Shown here: in pieces, positions 12,210 to 23,571 of the stretch | Layout of the letters: every line of letters begins with the position of its first letter | How positions within the stretch are numbered: position 1 is the stretch's first letter | Assembly (NCBI GenBank): GCA_950295325.1 | Contig: OX485809.1 | Location: 5,330,001 to 5,394,000, forward strand | Origin: Polytrichum commune | Taxonomy: Eukaryota; Streptophyta; Polytrichopsida; Polytrichales; Polytrichaceae | Direction: 5' to 3' | DNA length: 64,000 nucleotides | Position numbers and translations under genes: made by a program | Notes under the pieces: model-generated | What the model was told of the DNA's origin: nothing | Databases searched by the model: none | Seen by the model: only the letters and a program-made list of their open reading frames with translations

Positions 12210-12819
12210 TATTGAGGGGTGCATTAAAACTTGCACCTCTCAATTTTGAGTCAATTCAGTTTAAAATGGAAATCCCCATCTTATAGATTGTTTTGAGTTT
12301 GTGTTTCACACTCCCCTTGGTAGATGTTGTGAATCTTTACTCCCCCCCCAATTTGCATGCAAAATGGGGAGAGGTAACTTGGTTTTAGTAACCAAAAAAA
12401 TCATATGTTGCTCGGTCTATAACCACACCTATCATGATTGCATTGATTACATGACGTAAAAACGTAGCTCTCGTGTGTGTTCCACATGAGTATGGGTTCA
12501 TGCAAAGCTCCATGATTGATGATCGGAGGGGAAGTAAGGGTGGATTTACACAAATGACCAAGGGCCATGAGAAAATTTGATTTAGAAAATTATGTGGTCA
12601 CGGTCGGTGATTTGAAGCCATGACCATGACAAATCCTAAGTCATGGGATTAAAGACACAGCGAAAGCGTACATAGACCGGGACGTCATGTTTTATGGGGG
12701 GGAATGCTCAAAAAAATGCTTAAAATATGATCGACTAAAATCAAACACTATAATTAGCATGCAATTGTAAAAATACTTACATTTAACATGGTCACCTTTA
12801 TGATCTACCGAGACAACTT
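12210..12819. other. Non-coding stretch, no gene seen
   Basis: Nothing recognisable beyond short C runs near 12340 and G runs near 12695. Confidence 0.4.
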
Positions 12820-13140
12820 ACTTGTCACATAATTTGGGTGCCCACCAAACATTATTCACTTCTGAACATGTAGGATTTCAAATCATTCCCATGTCCATTT
12901 CTCATCCAATTGATGACATGCTCACTCCTATTTCTTATGACCTGGGTAATCCTTTCGTAAATCCAACTCGCAAAGCCGCATCCCAACTAACCCTCCTCCT
13001 CCTGCCAAGCGCCTTCCAGTGCGAAGCAAAGAGCCGCACGTCCTAACAGACAAAGTGAGACCACCACTTCATTCTCAACCGATGAAGGAACTTGAAAAAC
13101 GATCTTCATAACCATGGTCACTAATGTAAACACGTCCTAA
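12820..13140. repeat. Dispersed repeat shared with 33660-33860
   Basis: Shared blocks include a CCCACCAA(A/G)C or ACCACCAAGC segment, GAACATGTAGGATTTC versus GACATGTAAGGTTTC, CCCATCCATTTC-like text, AATGAAGGAA/GATGAAGGAA and a closing GTAAAC(A/G)(C/T)G. The copies are in the same orientation. The closing GTAAACGTGCCC resembles the ends of the small inverted-repeat element at 58722. Confidence 0.5.
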
Positions 13141-13161
13141 ACCCTAAAACTTAACCAATGA

Positions 13162-13264
13162 ATTAATATTTTATATATATATATATAATACTCTTTCAAC
13201 ATGGCCAATACCCTCAAGACGTACGTTTGCCATGCCACGAAAAACATGCACACACACACACACA
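13162..13264. repeat. (TA)n and (AC)n microsatellites
   Basis: A TA run near 13164-13188 and an AC run near 13250-13265 flank otherwise unremarkable sequence. Confidence 0.7.
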
Positions 13265-13435
13265 CCTCAGGTGAGCCGCATAACACCACCAAAGGTTAAG
13301 TTAGCATACCCTAGGCCCACTAACTAAGGGACCAGGACACTGAGCAGGAGAATATCATGAGTGACACTACTTCCCTTCCCACTGTTCACACCTGTAAGCG
13401 TGAGGAGCACCACCTCCTAAACCGTACCCTTGGAT

Positions 13436-15010
13436 GATGGGAGGGGGTGTACATCCGTCCGTCCGTCCATCCTTCCACATGTTGTAAGGTATGATGTGGG
13501 TGTTTTTTGGGTTCGGTTTTCCATGTTCTCTAACTTCTACCAATTATATTGACCTATTAGAATGGATGATGGGAGGGGGTGTACATCCGTCCATCCATCC
13601 TTCCACATGTTGTAAGGCATGATGTGGATGTTTTTCGGGTTCGTTTTTCCATGTTCTCTAACTTCTACCAATTATATTGACCTATTAGAATGAAACTTGT
13701 GTTGCAGTAGCCCATCAACAACAACCGGATTGGAAATCGAGCCTCCCCTTAAAGAGTTATGGTTATCGGAGGTGCGTGTTTGTTGATTTTTGAATTGAAT
13801 GTATAGGTCTTCCCAGTTGTGTTTGGTATTGAGTTTGGGGTAGTTAATGAAATGTGGTGATGTGGCCTCATTTCTCTTAAGCATGTGTTTTTATGGTGGT
13901 TGTTCTTTGATCCTTGCCTAACTATATAGTATCACATATAGGTGTACCCTCCCCCGCCGAGGATCTGCCTCCATCCATCTGTCTGTCCGTCCATCCATCC
14001 GTCCATCTGTTGTGAGGTATGATGTGGGTATTTTTCCGGTTCGTTCTTCCATGTTCTCTAACTTCTACCGATTATATTGACAGATGGAATGAAACTTGTG
14101 TTGCGTTGGATATCTCCATCCATAATGAAGCATCAACAACAACCGGATTGGAAATCGAGCCTCCTCTTAAATAGTTATGATCATCGGAGGCGCGTGTTTG
14201 TTGATTTTTGAACTGAATGCATAGGTCTTCCCAGTTGTGTTTCATATTGAGTTTGGAGAAGTTAATGAGATATGAAAATGCAGTCTCGTTTCTTTTAAGC
14301 ATGTGTTTTTATGGTGCTTGTTCTTCGATCCTTGCCTAACCTTATACTATCACACATAGGTGTACCTCCCCCACCGAGGACCTACCTCCCCATCCATCCG
14401 TCCACCCACATGTTGTTCGGTATGATGTGGGTGTTTTTTTCTGTTTGTTTTTCTATGTTCTCTAAGAGCCACTTCACACACGAGACTGAGAGCCCATGAC
14501 CATTACACTTCAAGCACTCTCATTGGTGGAAAAGGCGGAGCCCGTCCAAGTTCGCTACTTCACACTACGCTTGAGGGACCAATGGAGTGAGTATGTGAAT
14601 GCAAGATGAATGTAAAGTCTACATGGATTCCTACATGGCATCAAATGGATTGTGATCCATGGTCACTTGGATTATTTTCAAAAACCATCTCTTGAAGGTA
14701 GGCCTAACACAAAACCGGGAGATCATGACACTCCAAACGCTCATAACTGTTGATTTACTCTATTTTATCAGGTGTGAGTACCTGCATGAATAGAAATTCA
14801 TTGAAATAGCATTTGGTTGAAGGCGCGGTCACATCTGGCTCCACACTACACTTGAGGGTCCGTGACCACACTACATGATTGTGGAAGTGTGTTGGGACGG
14901 CCTTTGAACACTTTCTTTTGGGCTCTCACAACTTCATGGTCACGGCTCTTGGCTCGTGTGTGAAGTGGCCCTAACTTCTACCGATTATAACAACACAACG
15001 AAACTTTTTT
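13436..15010. repeat. R2 tandem array (about four units)
   Basis: Units start with GGGGGTGTACATCC or GGTGTACC(T/C)(C/T)CCCC, followed by CCATCC-rich text and (A/G)TGATGTGG(G/A)TGTTTTT. The core CCATGTTCTCTAACTTCTAC follows. They begin near 13437, 13564, 13942 and 14359. The two long units (about 390-415 bp) also hold GAAACTTGTGTTGC, TCGGAGG(T/C)GCGTGTTTGT and AAGCATGTGTTTTTATGG. The open frames of 70 and 76 residues on the minus strand (13672-13884 and 14072-14302) are alike only because the units are. The last unit is split by the MITE at 14466-14971. Confidence 0.8.
14466..14971. mobile_element. Tourist-like MITE with TAA target duplication
   Basis: It is 506 bp with ends GAGCCACTTCACACACGAG and, on the other strand, GGGCCACTTCACACACGAG. 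TAA flanks both sides (14463-14465 and 14972-14974). The insertion is proved by the neighbouring R2 units, which show the empty site TTCTCTAACTTCTACC. A TAA/TTA target is typical of PIF/Harbinger-mobilised MITEs. Confidence 0.85.
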
Positions 15011-15059
15011 CAATAGATTTCTTGGTTTATTTGGGATGGTGTGGTTAGGAAAATGGCCA

Positions 15060-16420
15060 TTGTGGTCTTCTATGATTTGGATAGGGACACTAGGCATGGT
15101 GAAGAAAATGGGTTGTGGATGCATTTTGGTCGTAATATGAGGTCAGGGTTGTATTTTTCTACAAAGATTTTGTAGTGTCGGTGATGTTGTTCCCTTGATG
15201 ATTGTTCCCTTGATGATTGTTCTAGCATGTTTTCCTGTAGTTTGCCTAAGATGCTTATTTTTTCTATTCGGTCAAGGTCCGGAGCAATGGGAAGAGGGTG
15301 TAGGTCATTATAGATGTGCCATGATAGGTTGTCATGTGGGCTCTGGCTCATTGTCGAGACGAACAGACACTCAATTCACGCCGGCCCCTTTAAAAGGGCA
15401 GGTGTTCATATCTATCTATGCCATGATAGGATGTCATGTAGGTTTTGCAAGATGATGGGGTGGAGGTGTAGATGGAATAAACTGATAAGATTTTTTTGTT
15501 GTGTGGTGAATTTAGAGGTGTGATTTCAATTTCTTTTGCGGGCTGCGTAGGAGGAGTGGTGTTGGGGATGAGGGTGGGTGACAGTGGTTTAGTACATATG
15601 GCATATATTGCGGCGCAAAAGAGTTGCCAAAGTTTGTTTGCAACTATTGAGATGGTGTTCCATGTGTTTTCTAGTAGCAGGGAGTGCAGGTCATGGGTGT
15701 TTTTTTTATTGAAAGTTTGGGATGTGGTCATGGATGTTCTTGGAACATGAGTTGGGCTCCTTGGAGTTTGTCTTGGGGGGGGGGGGGGGTGGAACCTAGG
15801 TGTGTGATTGGGGGGTAGTGATTCAGGGAAGGGAGAAAGTGGGATGATGGGGATGGATAGATGGATTGGGAGGTGGTCAAAATTAAAGTAGTGGAAGGAG
15901 TTAGCGTAAGCCTGTGTGAGGGTGGTGGATGGGGGTGTAGAGGCCCATATACAAAAGTTATCGATAAGATTGTGAGAGGAGTAATCGTCCCCTTGGTGAG
16001 CGAAGGCATATATAAATTTATTATGTGGATTGTGGAGTGTTGGGGGGGGGGTGAGGAAGATTATTTGTATGTATGTCTAGAGGCTTGTGGCAATGTTGGT
16101 GTTTTTGTGGTGGTGAGGGAGTGTAGGTCTTTTGTGGATAGCTATGGCTATTCCCGCTCTTGATTGTATATATGGTAAGGTGTTCTTTTGTTGATCTTTT
16201 ATTGTGGATACAGGGTTGCCAAAAATGAAATGATATTGTGGGTAAAGGTTGGTGATATAGGTGGTAGGGTTTCCCATATAGATTTTGATTTCTTGGAGGA
16301 AGATAAGGTGTGGTTTGTTTTGTTTGCCATTTAGTATTATGTCTAGGCTAGGTACACTAGTATGTAAGGATCCTACATTCCATGTAATGAGGTTGGTGTG
16401 TGAGTGGAGGGGGGGGGGGT
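15060..16420 (-). pseudogene. LINE fragment with AP-endonuclease domain
   Basis: Read on the minus strand from about 16420, the frame gives NLITWNVGSLHTS, then PHLIFLQEIKIYMGNP and later SRAGIAIAIHKR. These are the first blocks of the exonuclease-endonuclease-phosphatase fold used by L1-like LINEs, with the N and E motifs. The reading then moves between frames (16277-16077, 16009-15728, 15731-15390, 15351-15070). The last piece, with KLQENMLEQSSREQ and HRHYKIFVEKYNP, resembles the linker before reverse transcriptase. No reverse transcriptase follows, so the 3' part is missing. It is clearly inactive. C/A-rich codons explain the G-rich plus strand. Confidence 0.65.
15775..15789. repeat. Poly-G tract, 15 bases
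   Basis: Fifteen G residues interrupt the LINE fragment, read as a poly-proline-type run on the minus strand. Confidence 0.8.
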
Positions 16421-17063
16421 GTATGTGTTTGGGTAGGAGGCATGATATAGTGTGGTTTGGGATGGGTATATTGTTGAGGGAATCTCAATGGTTGATTATA
16501 CACTTCTAGAGCATGTGAGAGCACAATGGGTGATATAAACATGAAGTGGTCTATTAGTTGCGATAGGGTGAGTAGGGGGTCATGTGGAAATAAAAATATG
16601 TATTCACAAAGTTTGTGATATGTTTCCTGGGGCAGTGTCGTGTTTGATTAAGTGATTTGTGTAAGTTGTGTAGTGGATGTAGGAGGGGGGGGGCATGGTA
16701 TCCAAAGGGAGTGTTAGTAATATTATCGAGGAAGGTTTATAGCCTCCCCTTGGAAATCCATTTTGAGGTAGAAATTACATAGTGTAAGGGTAGGTGCATG
16801 GTCTAAGTATGCTTTACACTATGACATGTCACCATGGCTTTCAAAAATTGACATGGATTTCTTTTGGTCATGGTCTTTGTACTACCAACCATGACTACAA
16901 TAAATCATAAATCCTTTCTCCTTGTGGTCATTGGTCACATGTGTAAAACATGCTTTACATTAATGCAACGAGATTGAGTTGGGATGAATCAATCATAATT
17001 TATATTCCTCTAGGATAGATCTTCCACAAACCGTCAACATGGTTGTTACGGATCCTGAGCTAC
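16421..17063. other. Non-coding stretch, possible LINE leader
   Basis: The sequence upstream of the minus-strand endonuclease is G/T-rich to about 16720 and may belong to the same LINE. Nothing else is recognised. Confidence 0.35.
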
Positions 17064-18035
17064 ACCTTACCACCTAACACATGCAAGGGAATGGCTGCAA
17101 GGAAACATATATCCCATCCATTCATGTTAAAACATGTCCTTTATCCCCTGAGCCCGCCCCCAATAGGTTTGTGATAAACTTATCTCAAGTATGCCTCACT
17201 TGACTATTCTAGGGCCTTACAACCTAACAAATGCAAGAGGGAATCACTGCATGGAAACATATATCCCATACATTCATATTAAAACATGTCCTCTACTATG
17301 TTCAGGGAAAACCAACAGCTAGTTCATTGTCAGCTGATGGATTTCCCCTCATGGCCGGTCCAAATTTCCAACCATCCGATGGCAATCCGATTGTAATTTC
17401 AATCCTCCGGCAATTAGCCGATGGACCAGAAAATGTCCCGGAAATGTAGCCGATTCTTTTTGTGAGTTACTGGATTTTAGCCGGAAGCATCCAAAGCGCT
17501 ATTTGTCTGGGGCATTTGATGATGCACTTGAGGAAGTACCCTAAACCTTAAACTTTTTGAATTATGTAACCTTTCCATGACCAAATCCAATTGCTTCTAT
17601 GAAGAATTGGGGGACCCTTGGCCTTCAAGCGGTGAAGACATTGCTAGGTTCAATTCTTGCCAAAGATATTAATTCTTCAAATTTAAAGTTTTGAACATGC
17701 CTTTCTTTTCACTTGTTCAAGATTTGTACTAAGAAATGATTTCTAATAACTTTTCATACATTTTTTAAATAGTTAGTGCCGATATGAATTCCATTTAATC
17801 GGATATTGGCCAATGAAAATATGAAAATATAGGCAATTGGCCGATTGATTTCACAAAAAACCGGCTCTTGCGATGTAAATTGGAAAAAATCCGACCCTTT
17901 GTAGCAACTACCAGCAATTAGCCACTAAGGCTTCAAAAACTTCCTGAACTCTGGTCCTCTATCCCCTAAGCCCGCCCCCAATAAGTTTGTGATTAACTTA
18001 TCTCAAATATGCCTCACTTGACTATTCCGGGGCCT
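17064..18035. repeat. Tandem duplication of about 151 bp, second copy interrupted
   Basis: Copy one is 17064-17214. Copy two starts at 17215 and resumes after an insertion, ending near 18035. Both contain GAAACATATATCCCAT, TTAAAACATGTCC, AGCCCGCCCCCAATA and TATGCCTCACTTGACTATTC. Copy one shows the empty insertion site. Confidence 0.85.
17296..17953. mobile_element. hAT-like non-autonomous element with 8 bp target duplication
   Basis: The 658 bp insertion is flanked by GTCCTCTA at 17288-17295 and 17954-17961. The ends CTATGTTCAGGGAA and, on the minus strand, CAGAGTTCAGGAAG share the block GTTCAGG. An 8 bp duplication and short ends with CAGG are typical of hAT elements. No transposase frame is present. 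The neighbouring tandem copy has the uninterrupted site, which supports the boundaries. Confidence 0.75.
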
Positions 18036-18735
18036 TCGGTTGCTTATTGGTATCAAATCAGCTCCATATTATTATATATTCGATGAACATGAGGTACACT
18101 TGCATGCAACAAATCTATCTCTCCCAAAAGATGTAGCTATTCTTTTTTCTTCTCTTTGGTGCGGGTTTTCTATTCTAAACTTTTATCACTAATTTAGTTA
18201 GCTTGATTTGATGTAGTGCACATTATAGTATGACACCAAACCGTTCTACTGTTTAGAGAAATAGGTGTTGTGTGCATGACAATACATTTCTAAATTCAAG
18301 GTGGATTTAAACATCCATTACTAGGAGGTTTTAAGAGATATTGTTCACTTTGAGAGTAGTGGCAAAATTATATGCAATGAGTCTCAAGATTTTTACAAAG
18401 AAAAATATGATTTTGCACACATTGCGGACATCAAAGAAGTGGTGGCAGAAGATTGGGCCCATGCAAAGACCTCATGATCTATGGACAGTGCTTATTTTAG
18501 CAAGACACTCCAATTTTAAAAAACCGATAATTTAAAAAATGGTCCACAGATAAGAGAGAAAAGAAGATACTACATATGGGGTCAGATAAATTCACAACCA
18601 TCATTTCAGTACTTGTGTGATTTCTTGTGGGTTTGGTTTCATAACACCTACCAAGGGGGTAATAGTGAAATCATGTCCCCTATAAGTTAGTTGTTGATTC
18701 ATATATACCATGGCGACACACATGATTAGTTGGTG
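18036..18735. other. Non-coding stretch with a dispersed-repeat copy
   Basis: 18180-18330 is the second copy of the repeat at 11240-11400. The rest shows short open frames only and may be the decayed 5' part of the LINE that follows. Confidence 0.4.
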
Positions 18736-19547
18736 TTAAACAAGGATAACTCCTCTTCCCCACATTATTTGGCTTGTACATTGATGAACTGGAAACATAA
18801 TTGAACAAGATTAATGGGGATTCTCTGTGTTTATTTAACACATTGATTGTCATTCTTCTTTATGTTCGTGATGTTGTTCCACTCTCTAAATCAAGAGCAG
18901 GCCTACAAAGACTTTTGAACAGCCTATATGAGTTTTGCACTTCTTCTAGCCTTGAAGTCAATCTATCTAAGACTAAAATCATGATATTTGGCTGCAATAT
19001 AAGGAAATTAAACGAAGAGGAAGAGGACTAGAATGATATCAGGGATGAATACAAATACCTTCAAATTGATTTCTAGTCACATGATTGCTTTGAGCCATCG
19101 AGTGAAAGGCATAGAATGCCTGATGGGCACTTTAAGGAAAGAAGCAATAGTAGGAGTCACATGTTGGGAACTCAAATCCCATTTATTCAAGGCTTTGGTG
19201 CTTCCTACTTTCACGTGTGGCACCAAAAATTGGGGAGGCAACTTGAAAAACTCTCATTGGAAGGTTTTTGAGAAGGGCATGAAGATGTGTATGATGCCTT
19301 GTGTCAAAGTGTGTTCTTCGACTAACTATCGTATTTTGATGACCGGATTTGGAGAACTTCCCATAGAATTATACGCTCTCGAGTTTACTATAGACTTTCG
19401 ACAATGGCTTGCCCACCTAATCCTCTCTTGATTAATCACTAAAGCAATCTCACTCTCCCGACACCAAGCCGAACAAGGATTTTACACTTGGCACAAATCA
19501 ACAACCATATGGAAGACATCATGGGGTATATCTCATTGGGACACCCA
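18736..19547 (+). pseudogene. LINE reverse transcriptase fossil, 5' part
   Basis: The frame reads GVKQG, a stop, then LLFPTLFGLYIDELE, then SKSRAGLQRLLNSLYEF and LEVNLSKTKIMIFG. These are typical of plant LINE reverse transcriptases around and after the catalytic FADD motif. Here the motif reads LYVRDVV, so the catalytic aspartates are lost. Blocks downstream (MGTLRKEAIVGVTCWELKSH, LFKALVLPTFTCGTKNWGG and FGELPIELYALEFTI) match the C-terminal region. The same blocks occur in the copy at 48283-49150. The gypsy element at 19548-31043 interrupts this LINE; it continues at 31049. Confidence 0.8.
19543..19547. repeat. Target duplication of gypsy-1, left (ACCCA)
   Basis: ACCCA precedes the left LTR and recurs at 31044-31048 after the right LTR. 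The related LINE at 48283-49150 has the single uninterrupted form (ACACCCATGACAACCCAACC). Confidence 0.95.
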
Positions 19548-20239
19548 TGTGAGGCCAAACCCCCCACCCTTAAGCGTCCGTAGTCCGAGTAGTGGGTTTG
19601 GGCTCACATTCCTCCGCGGTATTGGATTTGGACTTGGATGAGTCCATAGTGCAAGGTTCACCCTTCAAGTGGTCTTGGATTTAACTGGAATTTCACGTTT
19701 AACAACTTAATGTACGATTTCAATACGTATGTGGAGAATGCACAAGTTAACTATGTTATTTTAACCTCCTTATGCTCGGGTGCTATTTTGTCTTTGTTTG
19801 CTTCTAACGTCCATCCGGCCGCTTTAGCTACACAAGCCCTTAAGGATATCCCTCTCCTAAATGGAGTCCGTGCCGTTGACTCTATACTACCACTTGAACT
19901 ATCACTTGTGTATTCCGTATCGCTACTATAAGAGGTCTCACTTGGTGTCTCCATACCGTACATAAGCCTTTAAGTATTAAGAAATACTTATGTGACTTAT
20001 GTCAATCTCTCCCTCGCACCTTTGGTCTTTGCTTCCTTTGTCTTGCCATCGCGAGAGTGCTCCACATTCTCCATTAATTTGTGCACGTGGTTTATTTTTA
20101 AAGAGAGGATGCAAGTGTTAAAAAAAACACTATTCTCTATAGTCAATCTCAAATACATTTACTTGTGAAGGCCACACATAACACTAACTAGCATAATGTA
20201 ACTAACTACTTGTCTATGAGCTAATTAGGTAGGCTATCT

Positions 20240-20480
20240 ACTAAGCTCCTTCATGAACCCATCTCTTTACTTTCTAATTACATAAACCTAGCTCCTTCAT
20301 AAACCCAGCTCCTTCATAAACCCAGCTTCTTAGCTTCTAACTAAACAAACCCAGCTCCTTCATGAACCCAGCTCCTTAGCTTCTAACTAAACAAACCCAG
20401 GTCCTTCATAAACCCAGCTCTTTACTTTCTAACTAAACAAACCCAGCTCCTTCATAAACCCAGCTCCTTCATGAATCCAC
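20240..20480. repeat. Minisatellite inside the 3' LTR
   Basis: Short units of the type AACCCAGCTCCTTCATAAAC, alternating with CTTCTAACTAAACA, repeat about ten times. The same array is at 29588-29828 in the other LTR, so it was present before the last transposition. Confidence 0.85.
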
Positions 20481-20987
20481 AACTTTGTAGTTGTAATCCC
20501 CAACTACCTCACTAATTATTCAAGCCCTTAACTAATCTTCCTACCTAATTTCCCTAATTCTACTAACAACCCCTTTCTAATCACACAATTCTTCTCTAAT
20601 CCTAAAATCCTAAAATCCTAGAGAGGAGAGGGGGAGAGAGAATTTCCTAACTTCACTAAGACCAACTAATCCACACAAGTATATTTTTGCACTCATCACA
20701 ACATCAAGTGCTCAACTCTTAAACATGGAACTTGCAACCACGTGTATTCAAAACATGAACTTTAAGTACCACAAATTGGAATCATGAATTAACTTTAAAA
20801 TCCTTCACGTCAACACTAATTCTACCAAGAGGTCAAGCCCTCTTCAAGGCTAACAAGCCTTGGCTCTCAAACTAAAAACTAAGCACACACATGTGCTCCA
20901 ATATGGCTTCCCACACCCACACTTATAACTCGTGGGGTGCCTTGGAGCACAAAGGAAAGAGAGGATGAGTGAGGGAAGAATGAGGGA

Positions 20988-20997
20988 TTATATAGTA
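20988..20997 (-). promoter_or_regulatory. Candidate TATA box of gypsy-1 LTR (also at 30336-30345)
   Basis: On the minus strand the LTR reads ACTATATAAT about 700 bases into the LTR, a good match to a plant TATA box. If used, transcripts would start roughly 30 bases further on, making R and U5 together about 1.4 kb. This is a motif match only. Confidence 0.35.
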
Positions 20998-21695
20998 AGC
21001 TTGAGGGGGTGAGCACCCTCAAGGCTCACGATAAGCCCTTAAGATTTCCTCCTACTTAGTAGGCGCCAATCCTATCTTCTAAGCCTTCCTCCCTCAAATG
21101 ATCAACAAGGATCCTAATTCGAACATTTAACTAGCCTTGGCTTTCTACCTACCACACTTTACCAAACTTGGGATGCTTCAACCCAAACTTAGCCTCCTTC
21201 GCTTTCCGCCGCCATAACTTTCTCCCCTTACTTTCCCAAATCGTCGCTCACCACTTAATTCAAACCACGATGCTTAACTCGTGATTTGATTGGTGCTTTG
21301 AGAATTTGCTTATCCTCCACCTTGCATTCTTCCTTGGGCCTTCCCCATTAAGTGGCCATGATGAGGTGGTCCACTTGTGCGCTCCATGTGATCCTCCATT
21401 CATCCCAATTCGAATGCACTTGCCTCTTGAGTCACTTTGGTTGTCTCCATCCATTTGTACTAGCCTACTCACTAACTACTCAATCCAAGTTCTCCTTACC
21501 TATCCTCATTCACTCAAATCCTTCCGAAGGTAAAAACACAATAACAACTCACATCCTAGCCTCTTACAACATGGTACTTCTAAGACTAACATTTCACTCT
21601 TTTTATATTTTTGTGAAGTAACATGCTACTTCAAAGTGCATCAACTAACGTTTCAAGGGTCTAAGACTAAATGTGGGCACCCTTTTGGGCTCACA

Positions 21696-21756
21696 TAATT
21701 GGCGACCATCGGGGGATGAATCCAAACATCTCTTGCTCCAAGGGTAAGTTGCCTAG
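21696..21756 (-). other. gypsy-1 3' junction without clear polypurine tract
   Basis: Only 61 bases separate the integrase stop from the 3' LTR. They end in CGCCAATTA on the minus strand and hold no long purine run, where a polypurine tract would be expected. On the plus strand this junction reads TAATTGGCGACCATCGGGGG, which looks like a primer-binding site. The other junction at 28895 carries the same TAATTGG facing the opposite way. Confidence 0.5.
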
Positions 21757-23565
21757 TCAAGCTCGGTACTCCTTACATCTACTTCCCGATGTACGGGTAG
21801 GAAAGAGCTCACCATTCAACGTTTGCAATTGAATTGAATTATTAGGAAAGACCTCGTAGACAAGGTAAGGTCCTAACCATACCGCATTGAATTTCGCCGG
21901 AAATTCAAGCTTTCGTGCGTCTTGAATCATGACCATCATTCCCGGTGTTAGGGCCCTTCTCTTATGTCGTTTGTCGAAAGTAATCTTTCTCCTTCTTTGG
22001 ATTGCCTCAATATGTTGAGCCGCCATTCTCCTCCCTTCGTCAAGTGCTTCCAAATCGGTTAGTCGATTTCGTAAGGATTGACTTTCGGTAAGTCTCGTAC
22101 TCACGGCCACCCTAAGTGACTCGACTTCATATTCGATTGGTAGTGTCGCTTCAAGACCATAGACTAAGGAAAATGGTGTAGCACACGTAGTTACCTTATA
22201 GGTTGTACGGTATGCCCAAAGTGCCGCCGTTAGTTTCGTATCCCAATCCCGCTTCGAGTCTATAACCGTCTTGCGTAGTATACTCACCAAAATTCCGTTA
22301 ACCCTTTCCGTTTGTCCATTGGTTTGTGGGTGGTAGGGAGTAGTCTTCCGGTGATCAATTTTAAATTTCTCTGTCATCTCTCGAATCAAGTCATTCAAAA
22401 AGTGAGTACCCCTATCGCTTACTAGGATCTTCGGCACCCCGAACCGCGAAATTATGTTTTCGTACATAAATGTTGCCGCGTGTTCCGCCGTGTCGGTCTT
22501 CACCGCTTTGGCTTCCGCCCACTTGGTGAGGTACTCGGTTGCCACCACAATATATTTCATTCCTTTTGAAGATTGGGGATGGACCTCACCCACATAGTCG
22601 ATGCCCCATTTTTCGAAAGGAATTAAGGGTAATGATACATGTAAAGGCATCTCCATTCTAAGGTCGTTTCGGGCATACCGTTGGCAAGCGTCGCATTTCC
22701 TTACATAGTCATGGGCGTCCTTAAATAGTGTAGGCCAAAAGTAGCCCGCTCTAAGTATTTTTTGCCCGGTGAGTTGACCCGAGAAGTGACCGCCGCAAGC
22801 GCTATCGTGGCAAGCGATTAAAATCGCTTCAACCTCCGTTTTTGACACGCATCGTCGTAAAATACCATCGGACCCCCTTCTAAACAACCTATGGCCCACT
22901 ACAACAAATTGCCTACTATTTACCCTCACCTTCCTTCTCTCTTCTTTTGTCCACTCTTTGGGCAACTTGTGGGTTGTTAGAAATTCCACTATGCCCGCAT
23001 ACCACTCCGGTGTAGAAGTGACCACAAAGAGGCTATCATCTACTAACATATCATTTACCGGATTTTTTCCTATCTCCTCCGACAACCTAGACAAGTGGTC
23101 CGCTTGTAAATGCATACGACCCGGTTTATATTCCACCGTGTAGTCGAATTCTTCTAATAACAAAACCCACCTAGCTAACCTACCACTTAACTCCGCCTTG
23201 TTAATTAGATACTTGATAGCCATGTGGTCAACAAAAAATACAACCGGGTTGCACATGAGGTAATGCCTAAACTTTTTAACGGAAAACACCATGGCTAGGC
23301 ACTCCCTCTCCGTTGTAGAGTAGTTTCTTTCGGCGGGGGTCAATTGCTTACTCGCATAAGCTATAGGTTGATCCTTCTCTTTTTCTCCCGTTGCTTGACA
23401 AAACGCACTCCCTATTGCCACATTACTAGCATCACAATAGACGTGAAAAGGTTTACCCCAATTGGGTGGTATCAACACCGGATAGGTGCTCAACCTATCC
23501 CGCAATTCCTCAAAGGCTTTTTGACAAGCATCCGTCCACTCGAATTTGACATCCTTTTTGAGCAA
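21757..23565 (-). CDS. gypsy-1 pol C-terminal part: RNase H and integrase
   Basis: A frame of 602 residues continues the gag-pol frame after an in-frame TAA (first codon here is TTG, so it is probably not an independent start). RNase H: the first aspartate is in HVYCDAS at residue 45, followed by ERECLAM and FFVDHMAIKYL. Integrase: zinc motif H253, H260, C291, C294; catalytic D323, D384 and E420 (DD35E spacing), with GVPKILVSDRGTHF and YHPQTNGQTERVNG intact. After integrase a GPYLVYEVF block, common in gypsy C-termini, leads to the stop. No chromodomain is seen. The enzyme would process primer RNA and insert cDNA. All catalytic residues look intact, so only the upstream stop argues against function. 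Confidence 0.9.
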   Translation of the reverse strand: MLKKDVKFEWTDACQKAFEELRDRLSTYPVLIPPNWGKPFHVYCDASNVAIGSAFCQATGEKEKDQPIAYASKQLTPAERNYSTTERECLAMVFSVKKFRHYLMCNPVVFFVDHMAIKYLINKAELSGRLARWVLLLEEFDYTVEYKPGRMHLQADHLSRLSEEIGKNPVNDMLVDDSLFVVTSTPEWYAGIVEFLTTHKLPKEWTKEERRKVRVNSRQFVVVGHRLFRRGSDGILRRCVSKTEVEAILIACHDSACGGHFSGQLTGQKILRAGYFWPTLFKDAHDYVRKCDACQRYARNDLRMEMPLHVSLPLIPFEKWGIDYVGEVHPQSSKGMKYIVVATEYLTKWAEAKAVKTDTAEHAATFMYENIISRFGVPKILVSDRGTHFLNDLIREMTEKFKIDHRKTTPYHPQTNGQTERVNGILVSILRKTVIDSKRDWDTKLTAALWAYRTTYKVTTCATPFSLVYGLEATLPIEYEVESLRVAVSTRLTESQSLRNRLTDLEALDEGRRMAAQHIEAIQRRRKITFDKRHKRRALTPGMMVMIQDARKLEFPAKFNAVWLGPYLVYEVFPNNSIQLQTLNGELFPTRTSGSRCKEYRA

Positions 23566-23571
23566 ATGGGT

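Larger units (their letters stand above)
19548..21695 (-). repeat. gypsy-1 3' LTR
   Basis: It starts TGTGAG and ends CTCACA (6 bp inverted ends). It has the same length as the copy at 28896-31043, with constant offset 9,348 and no mismatch in the segments compared. The small open frames inside both LTRs are identical chance frames. Confidence 0.95.

Noticed and set aside
19710-19963. Identical small proteins in both gypsy-1 LTRs (also 29058-29311, 21260-21621, 30608-30969)
   Set aside because: They overlap on both strands and are identical only because the LTRs are. No domain is seen.
20240-20480. CRISPR-like array of short repeats
   Set aside because: Units abut one another without unique spacers, lie inside an LTR and occur in a plant-like genome; it is a minisatellite.
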